From assembly GCA_937899725.1 (NCBI GenBank), contig CALCCA010000124.1, positions 1 through 47,714 on the forward strand: a stretch of 47,714 nucleotides of DNA, in the 5' to 3' direction. Source of the DNA: an uncultured Halomicronema sp. (GTDB lineage: Bacteria; Cyanobacteriota; Cyanobacteriia; Phormidesmidales; Phormidesmidaceae). Of the stretch, positions 8,620-18,991 are shown piece after piece (the stretch's first letter is position 1; each line of letters starts with the position of its first letter). A model generated the notes under the pieces. That model saw only the letters and a list, made by a program, of their open reading frames with translations. It had not been told where the DNA came from and made no database searches. The position numbers were made by a program, and so were the translations under genes.

Positions 8620-11529
8620 CTAGGCGGCGCCAATCAAAGTAAAGGCGGCCCAGTTGAGAGGGTCTGGAGTGGTTTGCCGGGTGATCAGCATGGCCTGTCG
8701 TAAAGCTTGCGCTTTGGATTGTCCTTGCTGGAGCTGCCGGTAAAATTCCGTCATCAGGGCTGCGGTTGGCATATCGGGCACGGCCCAAAGCGACACCATG
8801 ACAGCGGGGACGCCCGCTGTGATTAGCGCGCGCGATAGACCCACAACTCCATCGCCAGTAATGCGCCCGCGCCCAGTGTCGCAAGCACTAAGGACGGCTA
8901 ACTCGGCCTGTAGATCCATCTCAAAAATCTCAGCGGCGGTCAACAGTCCGTCTTCGCCATTGCCGGGGGTGACGGCCAAGGCCCCTGGCACATCCAGCAC
9001 TCCTGAATACTGGGGAGCCCCATAGTCGAGTAGCCCATGGGTCGCCAAATGAATTAACGGGGCATTGGGTAACCGCTGTTTAATCTGGGTTTCGGTCGCT
9101 TGCTTCCCAATGAGGGGGGCGAGGCCGAGCAGGTCACTAATCGCCCAGGCTTCGGCTTCGGTGCCCGGCAGCGGGGCCAACTGCAGATTTTGCAGGCCGC
9201 TGCCACTGGGAATCGTCACTTCCGGCATGATGGGATTACCGACCACTAAAGCGTTCTCAGCTTGCAGAAACGGACTGCTGTTCGCCGCTGCCCCGGATGA
9301 CCGGGTGAGCAGGTTTAAGACCTGCAGGGAGGGGGCGGTTAGAATCGTATGGGCCTCAATTAGATAGGTGTCTTCAGCATCTTGCAGGGCGGCGAAAGGC
9401 ACTAAAAACAGGCTGCCCTGGGGCACAAAGATGAGATTTGCCGCTGGATCAGCCGGCAGCAAATCGGCAATGGGCTCAATCAAGACCTGATACAAGTCTG
9501 TGAGGCGATGATCGTTCGGTGTGCTGGAGGCCGGCGGCGAGGTGGACTGAGTGGGCGGGCTAGCGACCACGCCAATCCCGGAGCGCGACTCGGCGACCAG
9601 GGTATCCAGCGCTGACAGTTCAACTCCACCCGGATAGACTGGGCCATCCAGCGTGGCAATCGGGTTGGTGGGTCTGCCATCGGCATCAGTATCGTCGAAC
9701 TCAACGGAGCGAAACGTGAGCTCCCCAGAGGGCTGCACAACCCAGATATATAGCGCCTGATCAAAGATGACCGAATAGGTGATCAGCGTGGCATTTTGAT
9801 CCCGCGCAATTTGTTGAATGTCGGCAATCGAGGGAGCGGTGGTCACTGCATTCGCGACCGTATCGGCTACGACCCCACGGATCTGGGCCGTCGGCAAACG
9901 GCTGGCTAATTGCAGCACAAAGGCGCGGGCACGGGCACGTTCAGTAATTTCTAAGGCAGCGGCGGTTTGGCCTTGCGCGACTAAGGCTCGCTCTAAATGG
10001 GCGTAGGCAAAGGCTTGGGTATCCGCTAGTGAAATGAGTTGAGCATCTGGGAGATCCGTCCGCAGCGATTCATAGGTGGCCACCGACTGTCTGAGCGATC
10101 GCTCAGCTTCTGCCAGTTGCCCCATACTGAGCAACGTAATGCCCACGTTGCTAGTGGTAATCGCCTCTCCTAAGCGATCGCCGATGTCGCGTCTGATGGC
10201 TAAAGACTGTTGATACAGGTCGATCGCCTGCTCATAGTCAGCCAAAGACTCATAGGCGAATCCCAAACTGCCTAAGGCAGACGCCTCTCCCTGGCGATCG
10301 CCGATTGCTTGATCAAGGGCGAGCGCCTGCTGATGAAAATCGATCGCGACTGCATAGTCTCCGAGAATGTGATGAGTGGTGCCCAAATTCCCGAGAGCAC
10401 TGGCCTGGGCCGGGCGATCTTCCAGTTCGATCGCAATCGCTAAACTCTCTTGATACAGGTCGATTGCCTGCGCATAATCGCCCAGAGAGTGGTGCACCAG
10501 TCCCGCATTGCCTAAAGCTTGGGCTTCGCTGGCGCGATCGCCGATGGCCCGAAAAATCTCTAAGGTCTGTTGGTGAAACTCTAGGGCCTGCTGATGCTGA
10601 CCCAAAGTGTCGTAGACCAGCCCCAGGTTGCCGAGTGCCGAGGCTTCGCTTCGCGGGTCGCCGATGTCGCGGGCAATGGCCAAATTCTGCTCATACAACT
10701 CAATCGCTGGCTGATAATTACCCAGTGAGTTCTGCACATTGCCCAAGTTATTCAAGGCCATGGCTTCGCCTGAGCGATCGCCGATGTCGCGGACAATGGC
10801 TAACGCCTGCTGTAGGACATCCATTGCGGTCTGGTATTCCCCCAGCGACCGATAGGCAATGCCCAAATTGTTCAGCGCGATCGCGGCTTGTTCCTGCAGG
10901 CCTTGCGCTTGATAAATTGCCAGCGCCTGCTGCCAAGTGTCCAGCGCGGCTGGCAGCTCCCCGGCTTCATACTGTTGCGTGCCCTGCTCAAACAGGTGAT
11001 TACTGGCGAGCTGCTGAAGGTCGGCAGGGCTGGCAGTGGTCACCGTCAGGCGATAGCGACCGCGCTGAGTTTGGTCAAAGGCTGTGGCTAAAATTCGATA
11101 GGAACCCGTGTCAGGGAGGGTGAGCAACAGCGTTGAGTTCGTTTCTGATAAGCTGGCGTCGTCGTTTGAGCCAATGGTTTGATCGGCGGCATCGATCACA
11201 ATCAAATAGGTATCAAATTCATCGCTCGCCATGCGAATAGTGATGGCCTGCCCGGCTTCGCCAGTAAACGGATGGATGTCAAACAGGCTGTCATCCGCAA
11301 AAATTTGGTCGCCCGCTTCGAGCACCCCGTCCGCTTCTAATAACACGGTTGCCGCTGCCGCTGGTGCCGGTGATTGAGCCACCTCGGTAGCGGTCACTCC
11401 TACCCGTTGAGACGGGTTCTGCCCGTCATTAGGGGTTGCTGCCGGGGCTGTGATGACGATCAGCAGCCCCGTCGCCAAGGCGATCGCCACCGTGATGAAT
11501 CGCGATCGCCACCGAGTTTTTTGAATCAT
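8620..11529 (-). CDS. TPR and CHAT domain protein (caspase-like peptidase family)
   Basis: A 969-aa protein. It has an N-terminal hydrophobic segment (residues about 10-30, signal peptide or anchor), then a beta-rich domain like bacterial pre-peptidase C-terminal domains (about 75-165), then about seven to eight 40-residue TPR units (about 180-480), and a C-terminal CHAT domain from about 680. CHAT catalytic candidates are H831 (in HLATHG) and C883 (in LSACDTG), both intact, so peptidase activity is plausible. GGAGG sits 7 bases before the ATG at 11529. Such proteins are common in multicellular cyanobacteria and are often of unknown function; some CHAT proteins act in cell death or defence. 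No obvious substrate or partner gene lies next to it. Confidence 0.9.
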   Translation of the reverse strand: MIQKTRWRSRFITVAIALATGLLIVITAPAATPNDGQNPSQRVGVTATEVAQSPAPAAAATVLLEADGVLEAGDQIFADDSLFDIHPFTGEAGQAITIRMASDEFDTYLIVIDAADQTIGSNDDASLSETNSTLLLTLPDTGSYRILATAFDQTQRGRYRLTVTTASPADLQQLASNHLFEQGTQQYEAGELPAALDTWQQALAIYQAQGLQEQAAIALNNLGIAYRSLGEYQTAMDVLQQALAIVRDIGDRSGEAMALNNLGNVQNSLGNYQPAIELYEQNLAIARDIGDPRSEASALGNLGLVYDTLGQHQQALEFHQQTLEIFRAIGDRASEAQALGNAGLVHHSLGDYAQAIDLYQESLAIAIELEDRPAQASALGNLGTTHHILGDYAVAIDFHQQALALDQAIGDRQGEASALGSLGFAYESLADYEQAIDLYQQSLAIRRDIGDRLGEAITTSNVGITLLSMGQLAEAERSLRQSVATYESLRTDLPDAQLISLADTQAFAYAHLERALVAQGQTAAALEITERARARAFVLQLASRLPTAQIRGVVADTVANAVTTAPSIADIQQIARDQNATLITYSVIFDQALYIWVVQPSGELTFRSVEFDDTDADGRPTNPIATLDGPVYPGGVELSALDTLVAESRSGIGVVASPPTQSTSPPASSTPNDHRLTDLYQVLIEPIADLLPADPAANLIFVPQGSLFLVPFAALQDAEDTYLIEAHTILTAPSLQVLNLLTRSSGAAANSSPFLQAENALVVGNPIMPEVTIPSGSGLQNLQLAPLPGTEAEAWAISDLLGLAPLIGKQATETQIKQRLPNAPLIHLATHGLLDYGAPQYSGVLDVPGALAVTPGNGEDGLLTAAEIFEMDLQAELAVLSACDTGRGRITGDGVVGLSRALITAGVPAVMVSLWAVPDMPTAALMTEFYRQLQQGQSKAQALRQAMLITRQTTPDPLNWAAFTLIGAA

Positions 11530-11728
11530 CGCACTGCCTCCTGCCGAAATTGGGAAGAGAGTGGAAGGATCAGCAAGAGACCTGATCGAGGCCTCAGGGG
11601 AACGTTGGTGGAACCGTCAGTGCATAGAGGGCGCATTGGCTCATCTAGATTGCTCAATTCGTTCCTCGCTCCCTCTCTCCCCCGGCCATTAAGGACGCTG
11701 TGGGGCAATTTTGTTTGAGCGCCGATCC

Positions 11729-12013
11729 CTAAGTTTCTACAGTCACACCTCGCCAAAAGGCGACGTAGCCCTTGATGTTGCTGGCCGCCGATTTGGGTTC
11801 TTGATAGGCCCAAGCCGCATCGGGATTCGTCTGGCCATCGACTTCTAGGGTGTAATACGAAGCGGTGCCTTTCCAAGGGCAACCGGTCGTTTTGCTGCTG
11901 GGCTTAAAGTATTCCATATTCAAAGAGTCGGGGGGAAAGTATTGATTGCCCTCAACGACTTCACAACGATCACTCTCCGCTAGCACCGCCCCATTCCACG
12001 TTGCTTTTGGCAT
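11729..12013 (-). CDS. DUF427 domain protein
   Basis: A 94-aa single-domain protein of the DUF427 family, recognised by MPKATWNGAVLAESD, the central YFPP..LN and the CPWKGTASYY segment. No biochemical role is established to my knowledge. I start it at the ATG at 12013, preceded by AGGGA; a longer in-frame extension to 12058 has no family similarity. It is monocistronic, between the CHAT gene and a divergent acyl-activating enzyme. Confidence 0.88.
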   Translation of the reverse strand: MPKATWNGAVLAESDRCEVVEGNQYFPPDSLNMEYFKPSSKTTGCPWKGTASYYTLEVDGQTNPDAAWAYQEPKSAASNIKGYVAFWRGVTVET

Positions 12014-12268
12014 GGCTTTGATTCCCTCACTGGTATGTACACGGTAGTGGCCGATCAATACCGGGCAACCTTGGCTCTACCCCAGCGACCCATTGATTGC
12101 TGAGCGCCGCTGTCGCCCGTCAGACATCCTCAGTTAGTCAACTGATTGATGCCAGCCAATTCTCATTATGTCTTTTTTTAGGGGGAGCGATCGCCCGCCC
12201 CCTCGCAGTCTGCATAGCAACCTATTGTAGGATTGACCGCAGGCACCCTTAGCTGTGAGTCGTTCGCC

Positions 12269-14242
<1,974 letters not shown>

Positions 14243-14361
14243 TGCGAAGTGCTGGTTTGTGAAATTCTGCCGAATTTCAAAGCTGGGTCTTGCCGTCGGT
14301 CACATCCTCTGCCAGGTTCTTAGGTAGTGTATTCAAAGTCCCCTACAACTAGCCAGAGTTT

Positions 14362-14805
14362 ATGGACGTGTCTCAGCTTCAAATCAAACGTAATATTACT
14401 GTTAAAGCGATTGTGACCCCTCTCTGGAAAGAGGAAGCGCAAAAGCAATTGCAAAGCCAAATCAATCAAGTTGACAGCCGCCTGCAGCAGCTCGAAATGC
14501 AAGGCCAACGGATGGTCACCGAAGTGCAAAAGCAAACGAGCAACCCCGAAGATCCGGCTGTTAAGCAGCAGATCTCTTCGGTGCAGAACAAGCTCAATCA
14601 AGACAAGAGCAAGCTGCTACAACAAAAGAATCAGTTTTTGCAGCAGCTCCAAACGGTACAAACTTTGGAACTGGATAAAGAAGTGAATCAGGGGCAGATG
14701 GAAAGCTTCTTTACCGTGAGCCAGGGCGATAATTTGATCAAAAAAATGCAGGTTGAAATTTTGCTGCGTGATGGCGTGATTGAAGAGATTCGCGGCGAGC
14801 TGTAA
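14362..14805 (+). CDS. YlqD-family coiled-coil protein
   Basis: A 147-aa soluble protein of the YlqD family. An N-terminal beta segment (LQIKRNITVKAIVTP) is followed by a long Gln/Lys-rich coiled coil (about residues 25-110) and a short C-terminal beta part with MQVEILLRDGVIEEIRGEL. The family's function is unknown. It is followed by a clear intrinsic terminator. Confidence 0.88.
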   Translation: MDVSQLQIKRNITVKAIVTPLWKEEAQKQLQSQINQVDSRLQQLEMQGQRMVTEVQKQTSNPEDPAVKQQISSVQNKLNQDKSKLLQQKNQFLQQLQTVQTLELDKEVNQGQMESFFTVSQGDNLIKKMQVEILLRDGVIEEIRGEL

Positions 14806-14843
14806 GGTCTCGCAGATTCCCCAAAGTTCCAGATTTGCTGAAT

Positions 14844-14880
14844 CCCCAGACGGTTAACTTGATTGTTTGGGGGTTTTTGT
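14844..14880 (+). terminator. Intrinsic terminator of the YlqD-family gene
   Basis: CCCCAGAC (14844-14851) pairs with GTTTGGGG (14865-14872), one G-T pair, 13-base loop, followed by GTTTTTG. It starts 38 bases after the stop codon. Confidence 0.8.
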
Positions 14881-14896
14881 TGGCGATCGCTTGGTC

Positions 14897-15028
14897 ATAC
14901 AGCAGAAGTCGGAATACCCTTCGGGCCGGGGTAGCCCTACGGAATTGCAACCCTTATCCAAGTCGTAGTTTCAGGCATCTGAAGTAGCCTGATCAAACTG
15001 CGGCCTGCTATACGATTTGAGCAGTGTG
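14897..15028. repeat. Direct repeat, copy 1, flanking the DUF2227-like gene
   Basis: About 130 bp similar to 15692-15835. Shared blocks include CAGAAGTCGG, CCCTTCGGG, GTAGTTTCAG, GCATCTGA (GCCATCTGA in copy 2) and TGATCAAACTG. The two copies are in the same orientation and flank the gene at 15119-15601. Confidence 0.65.
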
Positions 15029-15118
15029 GAAGATCATTTTCGCCCCTGCAAAGCTTTGACTCACTCATGACGCTGTGTTAGCGCACAGCGATGGTTTTGC
15101 CGGAGCCTCTTAATCGAG

Positions 15119-15601
15119 TTAGCGGCCAAAGAGCATTTGCATTGGAGTGTAGCCATCTTTGAGCAGGTGGGTGGCATCAGCGATCGCACACCCTGTCAAA
15201 ACCGAAGGCCACAGGTGGGCGGCTTCTATCAGCAGGCCGTCGGTGAGGTGATTAAGGGGCCAGCCGATCAGCAAAGCAACGTATATTATGCGGATGGGCA
15301 AGCCGATTAACAGTGAGTGAGACAAGAAACTGCGGTGAGAGACCGTCCACGAGAATGGCAACCAGATCAAGCAAACCAAAAGCCATTCGCCAGAATCCGC
15401 TCTACGCTGGCTGGCACAGTCTACATCAGGGGTGGCAAACCATTCCCAGGCGACGACAACAGCGGCCGTATATAGTAGCCAATTCCGTTCTGTTGTTATC
15501 CCAACGATAGCGACTAAGATGCCGACAACTATCGCGGCGGTCATGTGCCCATCACGGTTGCTGTTGAGCGAGAACTTGAATGTTTTGCGCTTGCGGCTCA
15601 T
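15119..15601 (-). CDS. DUF2227-like putative metal-binding membrane protein
   Basis: A protein of about 160 aa with several hydrophobic segments. It resembles the DUF2227 family by an early conserved His (RDGH), an acidic ATPDVD and the HRSFLSHS block, residues likely to bind a metal as in membrane hydrolase-like YdjM relatives; this is inference from motif likeness. I use the ATG at 15601; an upstream in-frame extension to 15712 runs into the flanking repeat and looks non-coding. Function unknown. The gene sits between two direct repeats and may be a mobilised cassette. Confidence 0.7.
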   Translation of the reverse strand: MSRKRKTFKFSLNSNRDGHMTAAIVVGILVAIVGITTERNWLLYTAAVVVAWEWFATPDVDCASQRRADSGEWLLVCLIWLPFSWTVSHRSFLSHSLLIGLPIRIIYVALLIGWPLNHLTDGLLIEAAHLWPSVLTGCAIADATHLLKDGYTPMQMLFGR

Positions 15602-15691
15602 GTCAGTGCTTTCAGTATTCAGATCAGCCTTAGCAAATACTTTGCATCGAAATAGCGGTTTCGATCTTAAATTTATTGATTGAACCTCTGG

Positions 15692-15835
15692 ATACAGAGC
15701 AGAAGTCGGCATGCAGAAGTTGGAATCCCCTTCGGGAAGGGCAGCTCTGCAGAATTGAAAATCCGATTAGAGAGTAGTTTCAGCCATCTGAGGCGACTTG
15801 ATCAAACTGTGGCCTACTGGATTTGATGAACTGGA
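15692..15835. repeat. Direct repeat, copy 2, flanking the DUF2227-like gene
   Basis: Second copy of the repeat at 14897-15028, same orientation, with an extra CAGAAGTTGG-type partial duplication near its start. Confidence 0.65.
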
Positions 15836-16074
15836 TAGCGATCGCTTGTTTTTCTTGCCTTGGTGAGTGTGCCAGTTCGGTTTAGTACAGAGTCAAACCC
15901 CAGCGATGAGGAGGCTTTTTCTGAGCAACGGCTTATGAGGTGGCGCAACGCGCTCAAGGATCAGGTGGGCAGTGCAGATTCAGGTGATGGGGCAGAGGGT
16001 TCTCTAGTAGTGAATTCGGCGCAATCTGTATGAAATTGCCCCCCTCACAGCCGGTGGATGTTTGGGCAACTCCT
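15836..16074. other. Intergenic, no gene seen
   Basis: Between the repeat and the 3' end of the first TPM gene. No coding or RNA feature recognised. Confidence 0.4.
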
Positions 16075-17178
16075 TTACCAACTGCCGGAAGCCCCGCCCC
16101 CAGAGGAACTACCGCCGCCTGAGCTGCTACTGCTGGAAGATGACCTCTGTCGTCGGGGCAGGGTTTTGCGATAGCTATGCACACGGTCGCAGTGACGGCA
16201 GGTTTCGGTAATTTTGGCTTCCCCCGAATGGTCGTAGGTAGCCGGGGTAATGGTTTGCGACTGGGTCGACATCGTCTTGTGATGACAGGCGGGGCATTTG
16301 CTGTAGGCGGAAAACCAACTGCCGTAGGCCAACACCTGGTGATGGCCACAGTCAGGACAGAGCCAGACATCGTAATCAACCGACTTTAGGGATTCTTCTC
16401 GGCGTTGTCCGGCCTGCAAGTAGCGGTCATCTTCAGTTTCGCTAAGGCGACGCATCTCGACGCGACACTGGGGGCACTCGCGCACTCGATGTCGCCGCCA
16501 CTGTCGGAAGATGCCTAGCATTGCCCCCAGCGGCGCTAACAAGGTTAGCAGCCAGGCGGGGTGAGAAGACGAGTCCAGCGTGGGCACCCGGTCGGCAATG
16601 GTTTGCAGTTGAGAACGATTGGGGTCAAACCGCTGAATGATCGCATGCACACCGGCTGCAGTGCCTTGACTGATCTGATTGTCGCGAAAGCGGGGCAGCA
16701 TGGCATCGTCAATGATGCTTTGAGCGACCTGATCATAATTTGAGCTGTAGCCGCGCCCGAGTTCGATTCTCACTTCGCGATCGCCTGGTGCCACCAGCAG
16801 CAAAATGCCATCATTACGCGTGGCATCGCCGAGCCCCCAAGTATTGAAGGTGTTGGTAGCAAAGGATTCGATGCTGGTATCGCCGGTGGCATAGTCGTGA
16901 ATCGACTGGATGGTCATTACCACGGCGTGAATGCCGGTCTGCGCCCGAAACGCTTCTAGCTGAGCCCGCATGTTGACCTTATCGTCAGCGGCCAGCACTG
17001 CGCCATAGTCGTTGACGTAGGGGTCGTGCAAGGGCGGGTAGGCGGCTTGCGCGTGAACGCTCATGGTGAGGGCTGGCAAAAACAGCGCGATCGCGGTGAC
17101 GCAGCCCAGCAGCCAAAATCGATAGCGACGAAGTTGGGCAGCCCAGGGGGACGGTGCCGCGAGGTGGCTGGATGACAT
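16075..17178 (-). CDS. TPM domain protein with zinc ribbons, tandem copy A
   Basis: About 367 aa. An N-terminal hydrophobic segment ending at AQA is a likely signal peptide or anchor, followed by a TPM domain (DPYVNDYGAVL, FNTWGLGDATRNDGILLLVAPGDREVRIELGRGY), the fold found in Psb32/TLP18.3 and other envelope proteins. Then come a second hydrophobic stretch and a cytoplasmic-looking part with four CxxC knuckles (CPQC, CPDC, CPAC, CRHC). The C-terminus is Ser/Gly-rich, ending GASGSW. The start at 17178 has AGGAG upstream; a TTG 12 codons earlier is less likely. It is a paralogue of the next gene, about 1.47 kb away, with duplicated upstream DNA. Role unknown; a membrane protein quality-control function is a guess. 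Confidence 0.88.
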   Translation of the reverse strand: MSSSHLAAPSPWAAQLRRYRFWLLGCVTAIALFLPALTMSVHAQAAYPPLHDPYVNDYGAVLAADDKVNMRAQLEAFRAQTGIHAVVMTIQSIHDYATGDTSIESFATNTFNTWGLGDATRNDGILLLVAPGDREVRIELGRGYSSNYDQVAQSIIDDAMLPRFRDNQISQGTAAGVHAIIQRFDPNRSQLQTIADRVPTLDSSSHPAWLLTLLAPLGAMLGIFRQWRRHRVRECPQCRVEMRRLSETEDDRYLQAGQRREESLKSVDYDVWLCPDCGHHQVLAYGSWFSAYSKCPACHHKTMSTQSQTITPATYDHSGEAKITETCRHCDRVHSYRKTLPRRQRSSSSSSSSGGGSSSGGGASGSW

Positions 17179-17229
17179 AGGTCCAGAATCTCCTGAATCG
17201 ATACAGTCGAGCAAAGGCTGAAGATGCCA

Positions 17230-17264
17230 GCATCCGCCGCTAGTCTTTAGCTACAGGCGGATGC
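17230..17264 (-). promoter_or_regulatory. Conserved hairpin upstream of TPM copy A
   Basis: Perfect 9-bp inverted repeat GCATCCGCC (17230-17238) and GGCGGATGC (17256-17264), 52 bases before the ATG in the minus direction. The same hairpin is kept in the duplicated region upstream of copy B. Confidence 0.45.
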
Positions 17265-17499
17265 TCTGAGGGTGTCTAGATATGAATAGCTACCGTTGGC
17301 AGCGGTCTCATTCCGCAATGGGCCGACAGTCTAGAGGGCCTACGCTGCCGCCGAGCCACTGCAGGTGGGTCGCCATCATGTTTCCCCTTAACCGAATTAA
17401 AGCTGGCTTGAGGAAACCTTGAAAGAATCCAAAGCCGGTCTAGGGGACGCTAATCTCTCTGGGCAGGCTTGGCGATGTGCTAATTTTTGAGCCACTCCC

Positions 17500-18654
17500 C
17501 TACCAACTGCCGGAAGCGCCGCCCCCAGAGGAACTCCCGCCGCCAGAGCTGCCACTGCTACCGCTACTGCTGCTACTGTTGCTACTTGACGAAGATGATG
17601 ACGTTGTTTCCTCTAGACGGGGAAGCGTTCTCAGATAGCTATGCGAATGGTCGCAGTGGTGACAGGTTTCGGTGATTCGCGCCTGCCCTGTGCTCGTGTA
17701 GGTGGCGCTTCTGATGGTTTCAGAGCTGGTTGACAAGGTCTTGTAATGGCAGGCGGTGCATTTGCTATATCCGGAAAAATGGCTGCTGTAGGGAGCTACC
17801 GTGTGATAACCACAGTCAGGACAGAGCCAAACATCATAATCAACCGACTTCAGCGCCTCTTCTTGGCGTTGTCCAGCCCGTAAAAACTCATCGTCTTCGT
17901 CTTCTGCCAACCGGCGCATGGCGACTTGACACTTGGGGCAATCGCGCCCTCGGTGCCGCCGCCACTTCCGCCAATAGCGAGTGGCGACGCCGCCCCCTGC
18001 CGCCAGTGTGGCCAACACCGCGATGCCACTTTCGCGGCTAGAGGGCAGGCTCACGTTGTTGATCAAGCTTGCCACCGGATGAGGCCGCGGACGACTGGGA
18101 TCAAATTGGTCGATGATTGCACTAGTGCCCGCTACGGTGCCCAGGCTGATCTGATTCTCACGAAAGAAGGGCAGCATCGCATCGTCGATAATGGCTTGGG
18201 CAATTTGGTCGTCTTGTCGGTTATAGCCGCGCCCGAGTTCGATTCTCACCTCACGATCGCCCGGTGCTACCAGCAGCAAAATGCCATCGTTACGAGTCGC
18301 ATCCCCGAGCTCCCAGGTATTGAAGGTGTTGGTGGCAAAGGATTCGATGCTGGTATCGCCGGTGGCATAGTCGTGAATCGACTGGATGGTCATCACTACG
18401 GCGTGAATGCTGGTCTGCGCCCGAAACGCTTCCAGTTCAGTGCGCATGTGGGCCTTATCGTCAGCGGCCAGCACTTCGCCGTAGTCGTTGACGTAGGGGT
18501 CGTGCAACGGCGGGTAAGCGGCTTGCGCCTGAACGCTAGTGGAAAAGGATGGCAAAAACAGCGCGATCGCGGTGACGCAACCTATCAGCCAAAATCGATA
18601 GCGACGGAGTTGGGCGAGCCAAGGGGACGGTGCCGCGAGGTGGCTGGATGACAT
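17500..18654 (-). CDS. TPM domain protein with zinc ribbons, tandem copy B
   Basis: About 384 aa, closely similar to the preceding paralogue across the signal region and TPM domain. The two diverge in the linker (residues about 195-230) and in the Ser-rich tail before the shared GGGSSSGGGASGSW end. The four CxxC knuckles (CPKC, CPDC, CTAC, CHHC) are conserved. The start at 18654 is the ATG after CAGGAAATTC. Both copies have their own similar 5' region, so they are probably transcribed separately. Confidence 0.88.
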   Translation of the reverse strand: MSSSHLAAPSPWLAQLRRYRFWLIGCVTAIALFLPSFSTSVQAQAAYPPLHDPYVNDYGEVLAADDKAHMRTELEAFRAQTSIHAVVMTIQSIHDYATGDTSIESFATNTFNTWELGDATRNDGILLLVAPGDREVRIELGRGYNRQDDQIAQAIIDDAMLPFFRENQISLGTVAGTSAIIDQFDPSRPRPHPVASLINNVSLPSSRESGIAVLATLAAGGGVATRYWRKWRRHRGRDCPKCQVAMRRLAEDEDDEFLRAGQRQEEALKSVDYDVWLCPDCGYHTVAPYSSHFSGYSKCTACHYKTLSTSSETIRSATYTSTGQARITETCHHCDHSHSYLRTLPRLEETTSSSSSSSNSSSSSGSSGSSGGGSSSGGGASGSW

Positions 18655-18705
18655 AGGTTCAGAATTTCCTGAATCGATACAGTCGAGCAAACGGTGAAGA
18701 TGTCT

Positions 18706-18740
18706 GCATCCGTCGCTAGCGTCTAGCTACAGGCGGATGC
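18706..18740 (-). promoter_or_regulatory. Conserved hairpin upstream of TPM copy B
   Basis: GCATCCGTC (18706-18714) and GGCGGATGC (18732-18740); the one changed base keeps a G-T pair relative to copy A. Same distance to the start codon as in copy A. Confidence 0.45.
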
Positions 18741-18991
18741 TCTAAGGGTGCCCAGGTATGAATAGCTACCGTTGGCAGCGGTCTCATTCCGCAATGGGTC
18801 GACAGTCTAGAGTGCCCATGCTGCAGCCGAGCCACGAAGTTGGGTCGCCATCATGTTCCCCCTAACCGAATTAAAGCTGGCTTGAGGAAGACTTGAAATA
18901 ATCTCAAACCGGTCTATAGGACGCCACTGCTTCTCAATTTGGAAGACTCTGAAGAAAGAAGGTTGGAAACGACGCGATGACCTTGCTTACG

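Noticed and set aside
10305-11123. 272-codon plus-strand frame opposite the CHAT gene
   Set aside because: It is a shadow of the TPR repeats; its Arg/Pro/Cys-rich sequence has no domain and lies fully inside a well-supported gene.
17926-18651. 241-codon plus frame opposite TPM copy B
   Set aside because: Complementary to a duplicated, domain-bearing gene; no independent support.
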